Source: Pseudomonas kuykendallii (GTDB taxonomy: Bacteria; Pseudomonadota; Gammaproteobacteria; Pseudomonadales; Pseudomonadaceae). From it: DNA of 64,000 bases. The translations under genes and the position numbers were made by a program. A model generated the notes under the pieces. The model was not told the origin of the DNA and ran no database searches. It saw only the letters and a list, made by a program, of their open reading frames with translations. Of this stretch, positions 25,254-34,204 are shown piece after piece (within the stretch, counting starts at the first letter, position 1; each line of letters starts with the position of its first letter). The DNA is taken from contig NZ_FNNU01000003.1 in assembly GCF_900106975.1 (NCBI RefSeq), positions 248,001 to 312,000 of the forward strand, read 5' to 3'.

Positions 25254-25609
25254 TTCATATTTCGATTTATTATTGTGTCTATCCTATTAGATTGAAGCTG
25301 CTAGCCGCTACACCATACCTTTGTTTTATTCGATCACTGTGCGGGCTGCGGTCGTTTTCCCATCGATCACCCCGACGGCGGCATTGCTCTTTGAAGTATT
25401 GCTTGGCGCCATTGCGGCTCGTCACTAGCGCCGTGTTGTTCATCCCTGATTATTTCCTTCGGCGGATCATCGCCTACCCGCTTCTTGCGTGATTGCTAAC
25501 CCGCGTTTTGACTATTCAAATTTCTATTTGCCTAGCCGTATTCCGGCTTTCTCGAACGGCTTGAACGGCTTGAACGGCTTGAACGGCTTGAAACAGCCTC
25601 GACCAGACG
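25254..25609. other. Remainder of the island with no clear gene
   Basis: About 355 bp. A 66-codon frame (25292-25492, TTG start) has no ribosome site or recognisable product. CTAAC (25496-25500) and CCAGACGTTGGCC (25603-25615) could be the two ends of a degraded fourth attC, the latter resembling CCAGACGTTAGGC of cassette 3; the 9-bp tandem repeat lies between them. Confidence 0.4.
25554..25592. repeat. Four-copy 9-bp tandem repeat
   Basis: GAACGGCTT repeated four times without change, then GAA. A pure short array of this kind is a slippage-prone minisatellite; no gene reads through it convincingly. Confidence 0.85.
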
Positions 25610-25810
25610 TTGGCCACCTCGAAAATCCTGCTGCCTGCGGGACAGTCCGCGCACGTACTTAGGCACTCCTTCGCCAGCCGCTTCGTCATGAACAGCGGCA
25701 ACACCCTGACCTTACAACGACTCCTGGGCCACCAGTCGTTGGCGATGACCATGCGCTACGCACACCTTGCACCGACCATCTACAGGCTGCCGTTGGGTTT
25801 GGCCCGGTGA
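25610..25810 (+). pseudogene. C-terminal remnant of a phage-type tyrosine recombinase
   Basis: About 66 codons read HVLRHSFASRFVMNSGN, LLGHQSLAMTMRYAHLAP: the Arg-His, His and catalytic Tyr boxes of the integrase catalytic domain. The N-terminal two thirds are absent and the frame starts abruptly at the possible attC end at 25609. Integrases of this type usually sit beside the tRNA they use, which is the case here (tRNA-Ser 91 bp away). It is not an integron integrase. Confidence 0.8.
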
Positions 25811-25853
25811 AGGATTTTCGACAGTTCTTCGACCGTTGCCCGGTCTGAAAAGC

Positions 25854-25889
25854 AAAAGCCCCCGAAACTCTACGAATTTCAGGGGCTTA
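25854..25889 (-). terminator. Terminator of tRNA-Ser
   Basis: AGCCCCTGAAATTCG and CGAA/TTTCGGGGGCT pair on the minus strand and are followed by TTTTGC, just downstream of the tRNA 3' end. Confidence 0.7.
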
Positions 25890-25900
25890 AGCATTTGATA

Positions 25901-25990
25901 TGGCGGGAAGATAGGGATTTGAACCCTAGGAACTGTTGCCAGTTCAACGGATTTCGAATCCGTCCCGTTCGGCCACTCCGGCATCTTCCC
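25901..25990 (-). tRNA. tRNA-Ser (anticodon CGA)
   Basis: 90 nt with encoded CCA. Acceptor GGGAAGA pairs with TCTTCCC; the anticodon stem ACGGA/TCCGT encloses TTCGAAA, giving anticodon CGA; a long variable arm (GAACTGGCAACAGTTC) is typical of serine tRNA. It lies between purC and the cassette island and served as integration target. Confidence 0.95.
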
Positions 25991-26089
25991 AGCGGCGCGC
26001 ATGATAGCAGCTCAGAACGTGTTGGCGAACCCCCGTGATGCGACTTTTTCAGTGCTTTCAGGTGGTTGCGCCATCCGCGCGGAGTTTTT

Positions 26090-26956
26090 TCAGGCGGTGA
26101 GCTTGGTCAGGGCCTCGCGATACTTGTCGGCGGTCTTCTGGGCGACCTCGGCGGGCACCTGTGGCGCGGGTGGCTGCTTGTTCCAGCCGGTGGATTCCAG
26201 CCAGTCACGCACGAACTGCTTGTCGAAGCTCGGCGGGTTGGAGCCTTCGGCGTAGCTTTCCGCCGGCCAGAAGCGGCTCGAATCCGGCGTGAGCACTTCG
26301 TCCATCAGGGTCAAGGTACCGTCTTCGTCCAGGCCGAACTCGAACTTGGTGTCGGCGATGATGATGCCGCGGGTGGCGGCGTATTCGACGGCGGCGCTGT
26401 AGAGGGCGATGGCGGTCGCCCGCACCTTCTCGGCCAGGTCGGCGCCGATGATGGCCGCACACTGTTCGAAGGAAATGTTCTCGTCGTGATCGCCCAGGGC
26501 GGCCTTGGTGGACGGCGTGAAGATCGGCTCCGGCAGCTTGGACGCTTCCTTCAGCCCGGCAGGCAACTGAATGCCGCACACCGTCCCGCTCTTCTGATAC
26601 TCCTTCCAGCCCGAGCCGACGATGTAGCCGCGCACGATGGCTTCCACGGCGACCGGCTTGAGGCGTTTGGCGACGACCGAGCGGCCTTCCACCAGGGGCA
26701 GCTCTTCGGCGGGGACGACGTCCTCGACGCGATCGCCGGTGAAATGGTTGGGCACGATGCCGGCGAGCTTTTCGAACCAGAAGTTGGAAATCGAGGTGAG
26801 GATCTTGCCCTTGTCCGGGATCGGCTCGGAAAGGATCACGTCGAACGCCGACAGGCGATCGCTGGCGACCATCAGCATGCGCCCGGCGTCGATCTCGTAG
26901 AGATCGCGGACTTTTCCGGAGTAGATCTTCTTCAGGCTCAGGGTGGTCGCAGTCAT
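26090..26956 (-). CDS. purC: SAICAR synthase (phosphoribosylaminoimidazole-succinocarboxamide synthase)
   Basis: 288 residues from the ATG at 26956; another ATG 7 codons upstream has no better ribosome site. This is the long, yeast-like PurC form: [12 protein letters not shown] at the N terminus, [12 protein letters not shown], and [12 protein letters not shown] in the aspartate/ATP site. It joins aspartate to CAIR in purine synthesis. Confidence 0.95.
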   Translation of the reverse strand: MTATTLSLKKIYSGKVRDLYEIDAGRMLMVASDRLSAFDVILSEPIPDKGKILTSISNFWFEKLAGIVPNHFTGDRVEDVVPAEELPLVEGRSVVAKRLKPVAVEAIVRGYIVGSGWKEYQKSGTVCGIQLPAGLKEASKLPEPIFTPSTKAALGDHDENISFEQCAAIIGADLAEKVRATAIALYSAAVEYAATRGIIIADTKFEFGLDEDGTLTLMDEVLTPDSSRFWPAESYAEGSNPPSFDKQFVRDWLESTGWNKQPPAPQVPAEVAQKTADKYREALTKLTA

Positions 26957-26983
26957 GTCAGTTTTCCGCTCTATCAAACGAAA

Positions 26984-27009
26984 ACAGGCGAAACCGAGGT
27001 TTCGCCTGT
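26984..27009 (-). terminator. Hairpin between bamC and purC
   Basis: ACAGGCGAAACC-GA-GGTTTCGCCTGT is a perfect 12-bp stem; a short T-containing run follows on either strand. It separates bamC and purC, so purC may have its own promoter or be expressed by read-through. Confidence 0.6.
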
Positions 27010-27061
27010 CGATTCAAACTCCAGAAACGCTCGCCAGGCCGTCAGACCGCGCGAGCGACGA

Positions 27062-28171
27062 TCAACCCAGGTTGTCCTGGATCAGACCGAGCACTCGACG
27101 GGCGATGTCGTCCGGAGCGACGGTGTCGATGTCTTTCTCCACCGATACCTGCACGCCATCGCCCACACGGGTCAGACGCACCTGATAGCGCTCGGCGCGA
27201 GCATCTTCCTTTTCCTTATCCGGTTTGCTGCCGAACAGGCGACCGAAGAAACCGGGTTTCTTCTCGTTGACCTGCGCACCTTCGGCCAGGTTGATGTAGT
27301 AGACACCCAGGCTGCGGTTGAGGTCGTCGACGCGTACGTCGCCGCTTTCCAGGGCGCGACCAACGCTGGACCAGGCACGGTCGAAATCGGCGCCGAGGCT
27401 GAGTACCGGGTTGCCGTTGCCGTCGTCGCTGAGGCTGATGCGGCTTGGCGCATCGAAGTCCCGCGCGGCGAGCAGAGAAACCGAGCCGCCCTGCCCGGCG
27501 CTGCTGGCCATGCTGGCGACCATCTGGTCGAGCAGCGCAGCTTCCAGCGCGGAGTTGCCCGGGCCGGTGGCGGGGAAACCGACGTCGGCGCTGCTGCCCG
27601 CGGGACGCGTGGCGCTGACCACGAAGACTTCGCTGGTGTTGCGCTGCACGCCCGGCTCGATCCGCACGCGCAGGCGGGTTTCGCTGTCAGGCGCGGCGTT
27701 CTTCAGGCTGGCGGCCACGGACGCCGAAAGCTCGTCGGGGCGCTGCCATTCGGTGACGAATTCGCCGGTCTGCGGACGTTCCTGAGCGACGCGGAAGCCG
27801 TTGTTCTCGAAGAACTGGCGCGTGGTCGGCCAGACTTCGGCCGGATTGCGCTGCGCCACGAGCCAGCGCGATTCGCCGCTCTTCTGCAGGCTGAATTCGC
27901 TGACATCACCGCTGATAACCAGCGCCTGAGGCCTCGGTACGTCGTACTCGTCGGCAGGCTTGGCGTCGGCGACGTTGGCCGGCACCGGCAGCAGGGGATC
28001 GAGACGCTTGCTCTGTACGTCGGACGGCAGCTTCATGGGCGCCGTCTGGCGAGCTTCCAGGTAATCGCTACCACGGTCGCGGAAATAACCTTCTTTGCCC
28101 CAGATCCAGCCACAACCGCTGGTACTGGAAATGATCACGGCGAGTGCAGAGAGCCCGGCCAGTCGCTTCAT
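27062..28171 (-). CDS. bamC: Outer membrane assembly lipoprotein BamC
   Basis: 369 residues from the ATG at 28171 (GAGGAAG upstream). Signal peptide and lipobox end at Cys20 (SSTSGC); the following region is extended and conserved, then two helix-grip domains. It is a peripheral lipoprotein of the BamABCDE machine that inserts beta-barrel proteins in the outer membrane. As in other gammaproteobacteria it follows dapA. Confidence 0.93.
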   Translation of the reverse strand: MKRLAGLSALAVIISSTSGCGWIWGKEGYFRDRGSDYLEARQTAPMKLPSDVQSKRLDPLLPVPANVADAKPADEYDVPRPQALVISGDVSEFSLQKSGESRWLVAQRNPAEVWPTTRQFFENNGFRVAQERPQTGEFVTEWQRPDELSASVAASLKNAAPDSETRLRVRIEPGVQRNTSEVFVVSATRPAGSSADVGFPATGPGNSALEAALLDQMVASMASSAGQGGSVSLLAARDFDAPSRISLSDDGNGNPVLSLGADFDRAWSSVGRALESGDVRVDDLNRSLGVYYINLAEGAQVNEKKPGFFGRLFGSKPDKEKEDARAERYQVRLTRVGDGVQVSVEKDIDTVAPDDIARRVLGLIQDNLG

Positions 28172-28188
28172 GCGTAGTACTTCCTCAA

Positions 28189-29067
28189 TTAAACCAATAC
28201 GCCGGACTGACGCAGCGCTTGACGCAGCGGTTCGTGGCAACGCGGGCTGAGCCAGGTCAGCGGCAGACGGATGCCGTCGGCCATAAGCCCCATTTCGTTC
28301 AGGGCCCATTTCACCGGGATCGGGTTGGACTCGATGAACAGCGTCTTGTGCAGTGGCATCAGACGGTCGTTGATGGCACGGGCGAGGGCGGCATCGCCAC
28401 GCATGGCGGCGGCGCAGAGCTCGCTCATGGCGCGCGGAGCGACGTTGGCGGTGACCGAGATGTTGCCGCGGCCACCCATCAGCATCAGCTCGACGGCAGT
28501 AGCGTCGTCGCCGGAATAGACCAGGAAGTCCTTGCCGACGCGATCGAGTACGTCCTGGCCGCGCTGCAGGTCGCCCGTGGCCTCCTTGATGCCGATGATG
28601 TTGGCTACCTTGGACAGGCGCTCGACCGTTTCCGGAAGCATGTCGCAGGCGGTACGGCCCGGCACGTTGTAGAGGATTTGCGGAATCGCCACCGACTCGG
28701 CGATCAGCCGGAAGTGCTGGTAAAGACCTTCCTGGGTCGGCTTGTTGTAGTACGGCGTTACCAGCAGGCAGGCATCCGCGCCGGCGTCCTTCGCCAGGCC
28801 GGTCAGTTCGACCGATTCCCGCGTGGAGTTGCCACCGGTGCCGGCGATGACCGGAATCCGCCCATTCACCTGATCGACGACCCGACGAATGACTTCGACA
28901 TGCTCGGAGACTTCCAGCGTGGCGGACTCACCGGTGGTGCCGACCGCGACGATGGCGTTGGTGCCCTCTTGCAGGTGGAAGTCCACCAGCTTGCCCAGGG
29001 CGTCCCAGTCCAGGCCACCTTGTGCATCCATGGGCGTGACCAGTGCCACCATACTGCCCGCAATCAT
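28189..29067 (-). CDS. dapA: 4-hydroxy-tetrahydrodipicolinate synthase
   Basis: 292 residues, exact family length, ATG at 29067 with CAGGAG. Schiff-base lysine in GIKEATGD, tyrosine in LYNVPGRT, pyruvate loop GTTGES. It condenses pyruvate and aspartate semialdehyde, the first step of lysine and diaminopimelate synthesis. The 17-bp gap to bamC implies one operon. Confidence 0.97.
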   Translation of the reverse strand: MIAGSMVALVTPMDAQGGLDWDALGKLVDFHLQEGTNAIVAVGTTGESATLEVSEHVEVIRRVVDQVNGRIPVIAGTGGNSTRESVELTGLAKDAGADACLLVTPYYNKPTQEGLYQHFRLIAESVAIPQILYNVPGRTACDMLPETVERLSKVANIIGIKEATGDLQRGQDVLDRVGKDFLVYSGDDATAVELMLMGGRGNISVTANVAPRAMSELCAAAMRGDAALARAINDRLMPLHKTLFIESNPIPVKWALNEMGLMADGIRLPLTWLSPRCHEPLRQALRQSGVLV

Positions 29068-29234
29068 GCAACCGCTCCTGCCGGAAAAAAGAGCGGTAAT
29101 GGTACTGTCGCCACCTGCCCAGCACAAGCTGACCGCTGGGGCTGCAAGCATTCCCTCGGACCGCGCTTTTCGCTACCCTTCCGGCTTTGATCGGCGCGAC
29201 AGGCGTCGCTCTCATCTCGCTCTAGGAAGGCTGC

Positions 29235-29792
29235 ATGTCCACCCCGCCCGTTCGCGAACAATTTCTCGTCATCAGTGCTCTCGGCCCCAACCCCATGGAG
29301 CTGACCAACGTCCTGTGCCGCGCTACCCACGAGAACCGCTGCGCAGTATCCAGCTCGCGTCTGACCCGGCACGGCGAGTTCAGCTCGCTGATCCTCCAGG
29401 TGTCCGGCAGCTGGGATGCCCTGGCCCGTCTGGAAGGCAGCCTGGCCGCACTGGCCAAGCGTCATACCTTCACCATCAGCGTGATCCGCAGCGCCGCGCT
29501 GGAGCCGCGCCCACAGGCGTTGCCCTACGTGGCCTACGTCAGCGCGGCCTATCGTCCGGACATCCTCAACGAGCTCTGCCAGTTCTTCATCGACCACCGC
29601 GTCGAGCTGGAAAATCTCACCTGCGACACCTACGAGGCGCCGCAGACCGGCAGCACCATGCTCAATGCCACCATCACCGTGACATTGCCCGCCGGCACGC
29701 AGATCAGTTGGCTGCGCGATCAGTTCCTCGACTTCGCCGACGCGCTGAACCTCGACGCCCTGATCGAGCCATGGCGCCCACAGAACCCGTAA
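29235..29792 (+). CDS. gcvR: Glycine cleavage system transcriptional repressor GcvR
   Basis: 185 residues made of two ACT domains (residues ~8-85 and ~95-175), no DNA-binding domain. In E. coli GcvR binds glycine and antagonises GcvA. Divergent from dapA; prxQ follows after 13 bp, so the two are an operon. Confidence 0.9.
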   Translation: MSTPPVREQFLVISALGPNPMELTNVLCRATHENRCAVSSSRLTRHGEFSSLILQVSGSWDALARLEGSLAALAKRHTFTISVIRSAALEPRPQALPYVAYVSAAYRPDILNELCQFFIDHRVELENLTCDTYEAPQTGSTMLNATITVTLPAGTQISWLRDQFLDFADALNLDALIEPWRPQNP

Positions 29793-29805
29793 GTAAGGAA
29801 ACCGC

Positions 29806-30276
29806 ATGAGCGTTACCGTTGGAGAAGCCGTAGCCGATTTCAGCGCCGAGGCCACCGGTGGCCAGCGGGTCACCCTGTCCGCGCTGGCCGGTCGCCAGGT
29901 GGTCCTTTATTTCTATCCGAAGGACAGCACGCCGGGTTGCACCACCCAGGGTCAGGGTTTCCGCGACAGTCACGACGCGTTTCTTGCCGCCAACACGCTG
30001 GTCTTCGGCGTATCGCGCGACGGCATGAAATCCCACGAGAACTTCAAGGCCAAGCAGGGCTTTCCCTTCGAGCTGATCTCCGACAAGGACGAAGCGCTCT
30101 GCCAGCTGTTCGACGTGATCAAGCTGAAGAAGCTCTACGGCAAGGAGTACCTGGGCGTCGACCGCAGCACCTTCCTGATCGACAGCAATGGCGTGCTCAG
30201 ACAGGAATGGCGTGGGGTGAAGGTTCCGGGCCACGTCGACGCCGTTCTCGCGGCCGCGCAGGCCCTGAGCGGCTGA
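29806..30276 (+). CDS. bcp: Thioredoxin-dependent peroxiredoxin (Bcp/PrxQ)
   Basis: 156 residues. The peroxidatic cysteine is in STPGCTTQGQGFRDS. In E. coli Bcp a resolving cysteine lies five residues further, here it is Gln, so recycling must use another cysteine (one is in LCQLFDV) or a one-cysteine mechanism. It reduces peroxides in the cytoplasm. Followed by a strong terminator. Confidence 0.93.
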   Translation: MSVTVGEAVADFSAEATGGQRVTLSALAGRQVVLYFYPKDSTPGCTTQGQGFRDSHDAFLAANTLVFGVSRDGMKSHENFKAKQGFPFELISDKDEALCQLFDVIKLKKLYGKEYLGVDRSTFLIDSNGVLRQEWRGVKVPGHVDAVLAAAQALSG

Positions 30277-30293
30277 GCCGAACGCGCATCCAG

Positions 30294-30319
30294 AAAGGCC
30301 GCCTCGCGCGGCCTTTTTT
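30294..30319. terminator. Bidirectional terminator between bcp and the tusA-like gene
   Basis: AAAGGCCGC-CTC-GCGCGGCCTTTTTT is a strong stem with T runs; the convergent genes share it. Confidence 0.85.
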
Positions 30320-30322
30320 CAT

Positions 30323-30574
30323 TCAGGCCTTGCGCAACCAGTAGCGGAAGAGGTCGCCCTCCACCTCTTCTTGTAACAGCGCATTCCCGGACAGGGACGC
30401 GAAGGTGCGGAAATCGCGCTGTGAGCCCGCGTCGGTAGCGGTCACCTTGAGCACCGCGCCGGAGGGCAGACGATTCAGCTCCAGCTTGGCCTTGAGCAAC
30501 GGCAGCGGGCAGTTCAGCCCGCTGGCATCGAGTTCGGCATCGCAGGTCCCGGCCTGCCAGACAGCATCGTTCAT
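30323..30574 (-). CDS. TusA-family sulfurtransferase-like protein
   Basis: 83 residues from the ATG at 30574 (AGAGGAA upstream). The TusA/SirA fold is marked by LDASGLNCPLPLLKAK with the persulfide cysteine in the CPxP motif. Family members relay sulfur for tRNA thiolation or molybdenum cofactor and may control redox functions. Divergent from the M48 protease gene. Confidence 0.9.
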   Translation of the reverse strand: MNDAVWQAGTCDAELDASGLNCPLPLLKAKLELNRLPSGAVLKVTATDAGSQRDFRTFASLSGNALLQEEVEGDLFRYWLRKA

Positions 30575-30687
30575 GGTCGTATTCCTCTGAAGTGCCGGCA
30601 GATTACCCAAGCGACCCGACCCTGACCAGTTGGACGGCCGGACCGGCAGGCGGATACAGTAGGCCTTTGCCGTTTCGAGCCATGTGC

Positions 30688-32121
30688 ATGAAAGTCCTGC
30701 GCCCTGCCCTGTTGACGCTCGCCTGTTTCCTCGCTGTTCCCGGCCATGCCGATGACCTGCCTTCCCTCGGCGATGCCAGTTCCTCCATCGTGTCCCCGGA
30801 ACAGGAGTACCAGCTCGGCCGAGCCTGGCTGAGCCTGCTGCGCGGCCAGGTGCAAGCGCTTTCCGATCCGCAGTTGAAGGACTTCGTCGAGACCAGCGTC
30901 TACCGCCTGGCCGAAACCAGTGACCTTCAGGATCACCGGCTGGAGTTCATCCTGATCAAGGATGACCAGATCAACGCCTTCGCCGCGCCCGGCGGAATCA
31001 TCGGGGTCAACGGCGGACTGTTCCTGCATGCCGAGACCGAAGGCGAATACGCCGGCGTGCTCGCCCACGAACTTGGCCACCTGATCCAGCGCCACTTCGC
31101 GCGCGGCATCGAGGCGCAGCAGCGCATGCAGCTGCCGATGATGGCGGCGATGCTCGCCGGTATAGTTGCGGCCGTCGCTGGCGCCGGTGACGCCGGCATG
31201 GCCGCCATCGCCAGCACCCAGGCAGCGGCGATCCAGAGCCAGCTGCGCTTCTCCCGGCAGAACGAAGAGGAAGCCGACCGCGTCGGCGTGGTCAATCTGG
31301 AACGCGCCGGGTACGACCCGCGCTCGATGCCGAGCATGTTCGAACGGCTCGCCCGGCAGTACCGCTACACGCAGAACCCGCCGGAATTCCTCCTGACCCA
31401 CCCGGTTACCGAATCGCGCATCGCCGACACCCGGAACCGAGCCGAAAACTATCCGGCGGGCGGCAAGGAAGACAGCCTGACCTATCAACTGATGCGCGCC
31501 CGGGTTCAGCTGATGTTCGAGAGCACCCCGGGAATCGCCACCAAGCGCTTCCGCGCGCTGCTCGAGGAGAATCCGCAACGGGATGCCGCCCGTTACGGTC
31601 TGGCCCTCGGCCTGACGAAAAGCGGACAGCAGGACGAGGCACGCAGCATCCTCAAGGCGCTGCTGGCCAAAGACCCGAACAACGTCTCCTACAACCTCGC
31701 GCAGGTCGACCTGGACGTTGCCGCGAATCGCCTGAACGACGCCCAGGCGCGCATTGACCGGCTGTCAGCCATCTACCCGAACAACTTCCCCCTGAAGCAG
31801 GCCCGCACCGACCTGCTGCTCAAGCAGAACCATCCGGACCAGGCGGAAACCCTGCTCAATACGCTGCTGAAGAGCCGCCCGCACGACCCGGACATCTGGT
31901 ACCAGGTCGCGGAAGTGCGCGGCATGGTGGGCAACACCATCGGCCTGCATGAAGCCCGCGCGGAGTACTTCGCGCTGGTGGGTGATTATGACCAGGCGAT
32001 CGAACAGCTGGATTTCGCCAAGCGACGAGCCAGCAGCAACTTCCCGCTGGCCTCGCGGATCGACGCCCGCCAACGCGCCCTGATCGAAGAGAAGAGAACC
32101 GTCGAGCAGATGATGCGCTGA
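30688..32121 (+). CDS. M48-family periplasmic metalloprotease with TPR domain (BepA-like)
   Basis: 477 residues; starts at 30682 and 30688 are both possible. Signal peptide (LTLACFLAVPGHA), zinc motif HELGH with the third ligand in NEEEADRVG, then TPR-like helices from about residue 300 on. BepA-type proteins degrade misfolded outer-membrane proteins and help LptD assembly at the Bam complex, which fits the nearby bamC. Confidence 0.92.
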   Translation: MKVLRPALLTLACFLAVPGHADDLPSLGDASSSIVSPEQEYQLGRAWLSLLRGQVQALSDPQLKDFVETSVYRLAETSDLQDHRLEFILIKDDQINAFAAPGGIIGVNGGLFLHAETEGEYAGVLAHELGHLIQRHFARGIEAQQRMQLPMMAAMLAGIVAAVAGAGDAGMAAIASTQAAAIQSQLRFSRQNEEEADRVGVVNLERAGYDPRSMPSMFERLARQYRYTQNPPEFLLTHPVTESRIADTRNRAENYPAGGKEDSLTYQLMRARVQLMFESTPGIATKRFRALLEENPQRDAARYGLALGLTKSGQQDEARSILKALLAKDPNNVSYNLAQVDLDVAANRLNDAQARIDRLSAIYPNNFPLKQARTDLLLKQNHPDQAETLLNTLLKSRPHDPDIWYQVAEVRGMVGNTIGLHEARAEYFALVGDYDQAIEQLDFAKRRASSNFPLASRIDARQRALIEEKRTVEQMMR

Positions 32122-32122
32122 C

Positions 32123-32152
32123 AAAAAAAGCCCGCCGATTGGCGGGCCTTTT
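32123..32152. terminator. Terminator between the M48 protease and nadA
   Basis: AAAAAAAGCCCGCC-GATT-GGCGGGCCTTTT, usable in both directions for the convergent genes. Confidence 0.85.
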
Positions 32153-32167
32153 CGTTGTCGCGGTCGC

Positions 32168-33226
32168 TCAGGCGTTGCCGGCCAGCGCCAGTCGCGCGGC
32201 CTGGGTGAAGTCCAGCATGCGCTTGAGCGGCTTCACCGCGCGCGGCACCAGGGCCGGGTCGACGAAGATCTCGCTGCTGCCCTCGCGCAGCCCCTTGAGC
32301 GTGCGCTCCAGCGTATTCATCGCCATCCAGGGGCAGTGCGCGCAACTGCGGCAGGCGGCACCGTTGCCAGCCGTGGGGGCCTCGATGAAGGTCTTGCCGG
32401 GGCACAACTGCTGCATCTTGTAGAAGATGCCGCGATCGGTCGCGACGATGAACGTCGAGTTGGGCAGGGTTTGCGCGGCCTTGATCAACTGGCTGGTCGA
32501 ACCTACCGCATCGGCCAGGGCGATCACCGATTCCGGCGACTCCGGATGGACCAGGATCGCCGCGTCGGGATACAACGCCTTCATGTCTTCGAGCTGTTTG
32601 GATTTGAACTCCTCGTGGACGATGCAGGCACCGTCCCAGAGCAGCATGTCGGCACCGGTCTCGCGCTGGATGTAGCGCCCCAGATGCTTGTCGGGCGCCC
32701 AGAGGATCTTCTCGCCGTTGTCCATCAGGCTCTCGACGATCTCCAGCGCGCAACTGGAAGTCACCACCCAGTCGGCACGCGCCTTCACCGCCGCCGAGGT
32801 GTTGGCGTAGACCACCACGGTGCGCTCGGGATGCTGGTCGCAAAACGCCGAGAACTCGTCCACCGGGCAACCCAGGTCCAGCGAACAGGTCGCCTCGAGC
32901 GTCGGCATCAGCACGCGTTTTTCCGGGTTGAGAATCTTCGCGGTCTCGCCCATGAACTTGACCCCGGCCACCACCACGGTGGTGGCCGGATGCTGGTTAC
33001 CGAAGCGGGCCATTTCCAGGGAGTCGGACACGCAACCGCCGGTTTCCTCGGCGAGTGCCTGGATGACCGGATCGCAGTAATAGTGCGCGACCAGAACGGC
33101 ATTCTGCTTCTTCAGCTCGGCAGCGATCTCGCCACGATAGAAGGCTTCCTGCTCATCGGTCAGGGGCACCGGCTGCTTGGCGTCTAGGTGAGCCTGAACC
33201 AACAGGCGTTCGGAAATCTGAGTCAT
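32168..33226 (-). CDS. nadA: Quinolinate synthase
   Basis: 352 residues from the ATG at 33226. Cysteines for the [4Fe-4S] cluster are visible in [18 protein letters not shown] and CRSCAHC. It condenses iminoaspartate with dihydroxyacetone phosphate in NAD synthesis. Immediately downstream of a tRNA-Lys. Confidence 0.96.
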   Translation of the reverse strand: MTQISERLLVQAHLDAKQPVPLTDEQEAFYRGEIAAELKKQNAVLVAHYYCDPVIQALAEETGGCVSDSLEMARFGNQHPATTVVVAGVKFMGETAKILNPEKRVLMPTLEATCSLDLGCPVDEFSAFCDQHPERTVVVYANTSAAVKARADWVVTSSCALEIVESLMDNGEKILWAPDKHLGRYIQRETGADMLLWDGACIVHEEFKSKQLEDMKALYPDAAILVHPESPESVIALADAVGSTSQLIKAAQTLPNSTFIVATDRGIFYKMQQLCPGKTFIEAPTAGNGAACRSCAHCPWMAMNTLERTLKGLREGSSEIFVDPALVPRAVKPLKRMLDFTQAARLALAGNA

Positions 33227-33328
33227 GTCATCAGGCTCTGAATATGCTTTCAGTGCGCCGATTATACCCGCCAACGATGCTGGCAAGCGGCTCTATATGA
33301 ATACGGGAGGGGTGCTGCGAGGAGGGAG

Positions 33329-33404
33329 TGGTGGGTCGTGTAGGATTCGAACCTACGACCAATTGGTTAAAAGCCAACTGCTCTACCAACTGAGCTAACG
33401 ACCC
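33329..33404 (-). tRNA. tRNA-Lys (anticodon TTT)
   Basis: 76 nt including encoded CCA. GGGTCGT pairs with ACGACCC; the anticodon loop CTTTTAA gives TTT; T arm GTAGGTTCGAATCCTAC. In P. aeruginosa the equivalent tRNA-Lys is an integration hot spot; here nadA follows within ~100 bp on one side and queC ~60 bp on the other, so nothing is inserted. Confidence 0.97.
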
Positions 33405-33462
33405 GACGCGGAGCGCATGATACTGATTTATCTCGACAAATCAACACCTGCGCGAAAAAACT

Positions 33463-34137
33463 TCAATAATAGCGAGTCGGATCGGCAACCCCCGCCGCCG
33501 AAAAGCCCGACGCCCGCAGTCGGCAGCTGTCGCACCGGCCGCACGCGCGCCCGTCGTCATCGGCCTGGTAGCAGGACACCGTCAGCGCATAATCGACGCC
33601 CAGCGCCAAGCCCGCTGCGATGATCTGGGCCTTGCTCAGGTACTGCAACGGCGTCTGGATACGGAAATCGAAGCCCTCGATTCCGGCCCGGGTCGCCAGG
33701 TTGGCAACTCGTTCGAAAGCCACGATGAACTCGGGCCGGCAATCCGGATAACCGGAGTAGTCCACCGCATTCACGCCGATGAAGATATCGCGCGCCCCGA
33801 CGACCTCCGCCCAGCCCACGGCGAGGGAAAGAAACAGCATGTTTCGCGCCGGCACGTAGGTCACCGGGATTCCCTCGCCGGGCTCCTCCGGCACTGCGAT
33901 GGACGTATCGGTCAGCGCGGAGCCACCCATGCCGTTGAGGTTTAGCCCGATGACCTTGTGCTCGACCACGCCCGCCCGCTTCGCCACGCGCTCCGCAGCG
34001 GCCAACTCGGTGCGGTGACGCTGCCCGTAGTCGAAACTCATGGTGTAGCAGGCGTAGCCCTGCTCACGCGCCATCGCGACCACTGTGGCCGAATCGAGAC
34101 CACCGGACAGCAAGATGACCGCCTTCTTGTCACTCAT
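33463..34137 (-). CDS. queC: 7-cyano-7-deazaguanine (preQ0) synthase
   Basis: 224 residues. PP-loop ATP site [10 protein letters not shown] at the N terminus and four zinc cysteines in [17 protein letters not shown]. It turns 7-carboxy-7-deazaguanine into preQ0 in queuosine synthesis. Upstream of it queE, the gene for the previous enzyme, would be expected; instead cpoB and its terminator are there. Confidence 0.95.
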   Translation of the reverse strand: MSDKKAVILLSGGLDSATVVAMAREQGYACYTMSFDYGQRHRTELAAAERVAKRAGVVEHKVIGLNLNGMGGSALTDTSIAVPEEPGEGIPVTYVPARNMLFLSLAVGWAEVVGARDIFIGVNAVDYSGYPDCRPEFIVAFERVANLATRAGIEGFDFRIQTPLQYLSKAQIIAAGLALGVDYALTVSCYQADDDGRACGRCDSCRLRASGFSAAGVADPTRYY

Positions 34138-34161
34138 CGAAATACCTCGATGGCAGAAACG

Positions 34162-34187
34162 AAAATCCCGCGCCAGGCGCGGGATTC
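34162..34187 (-). terminator. Terminator after cpoB
   Basis: ATCCCGCGCC-TGG-like loop-GGCGCGGGAT, read on the minus strand into a TTTTC run; ends the tol-pal-cpoB transcript before queC. Confidence 0.75.
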
Positions 34188-34204
34188 AGGGAAGCGAGAA
34201 CGCC

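Noticed and set aside
25554-25592. CRISPR-like repeat
   Set aside because: The units are 9 bp and directly adjacent, with no spacers and no cas genes.
25610-25810. Integron integrase for the cassette array
   Set aside because: The sequence is phage-type (P2-like end) without the extra IntI helix region, and most of the gene is absent.
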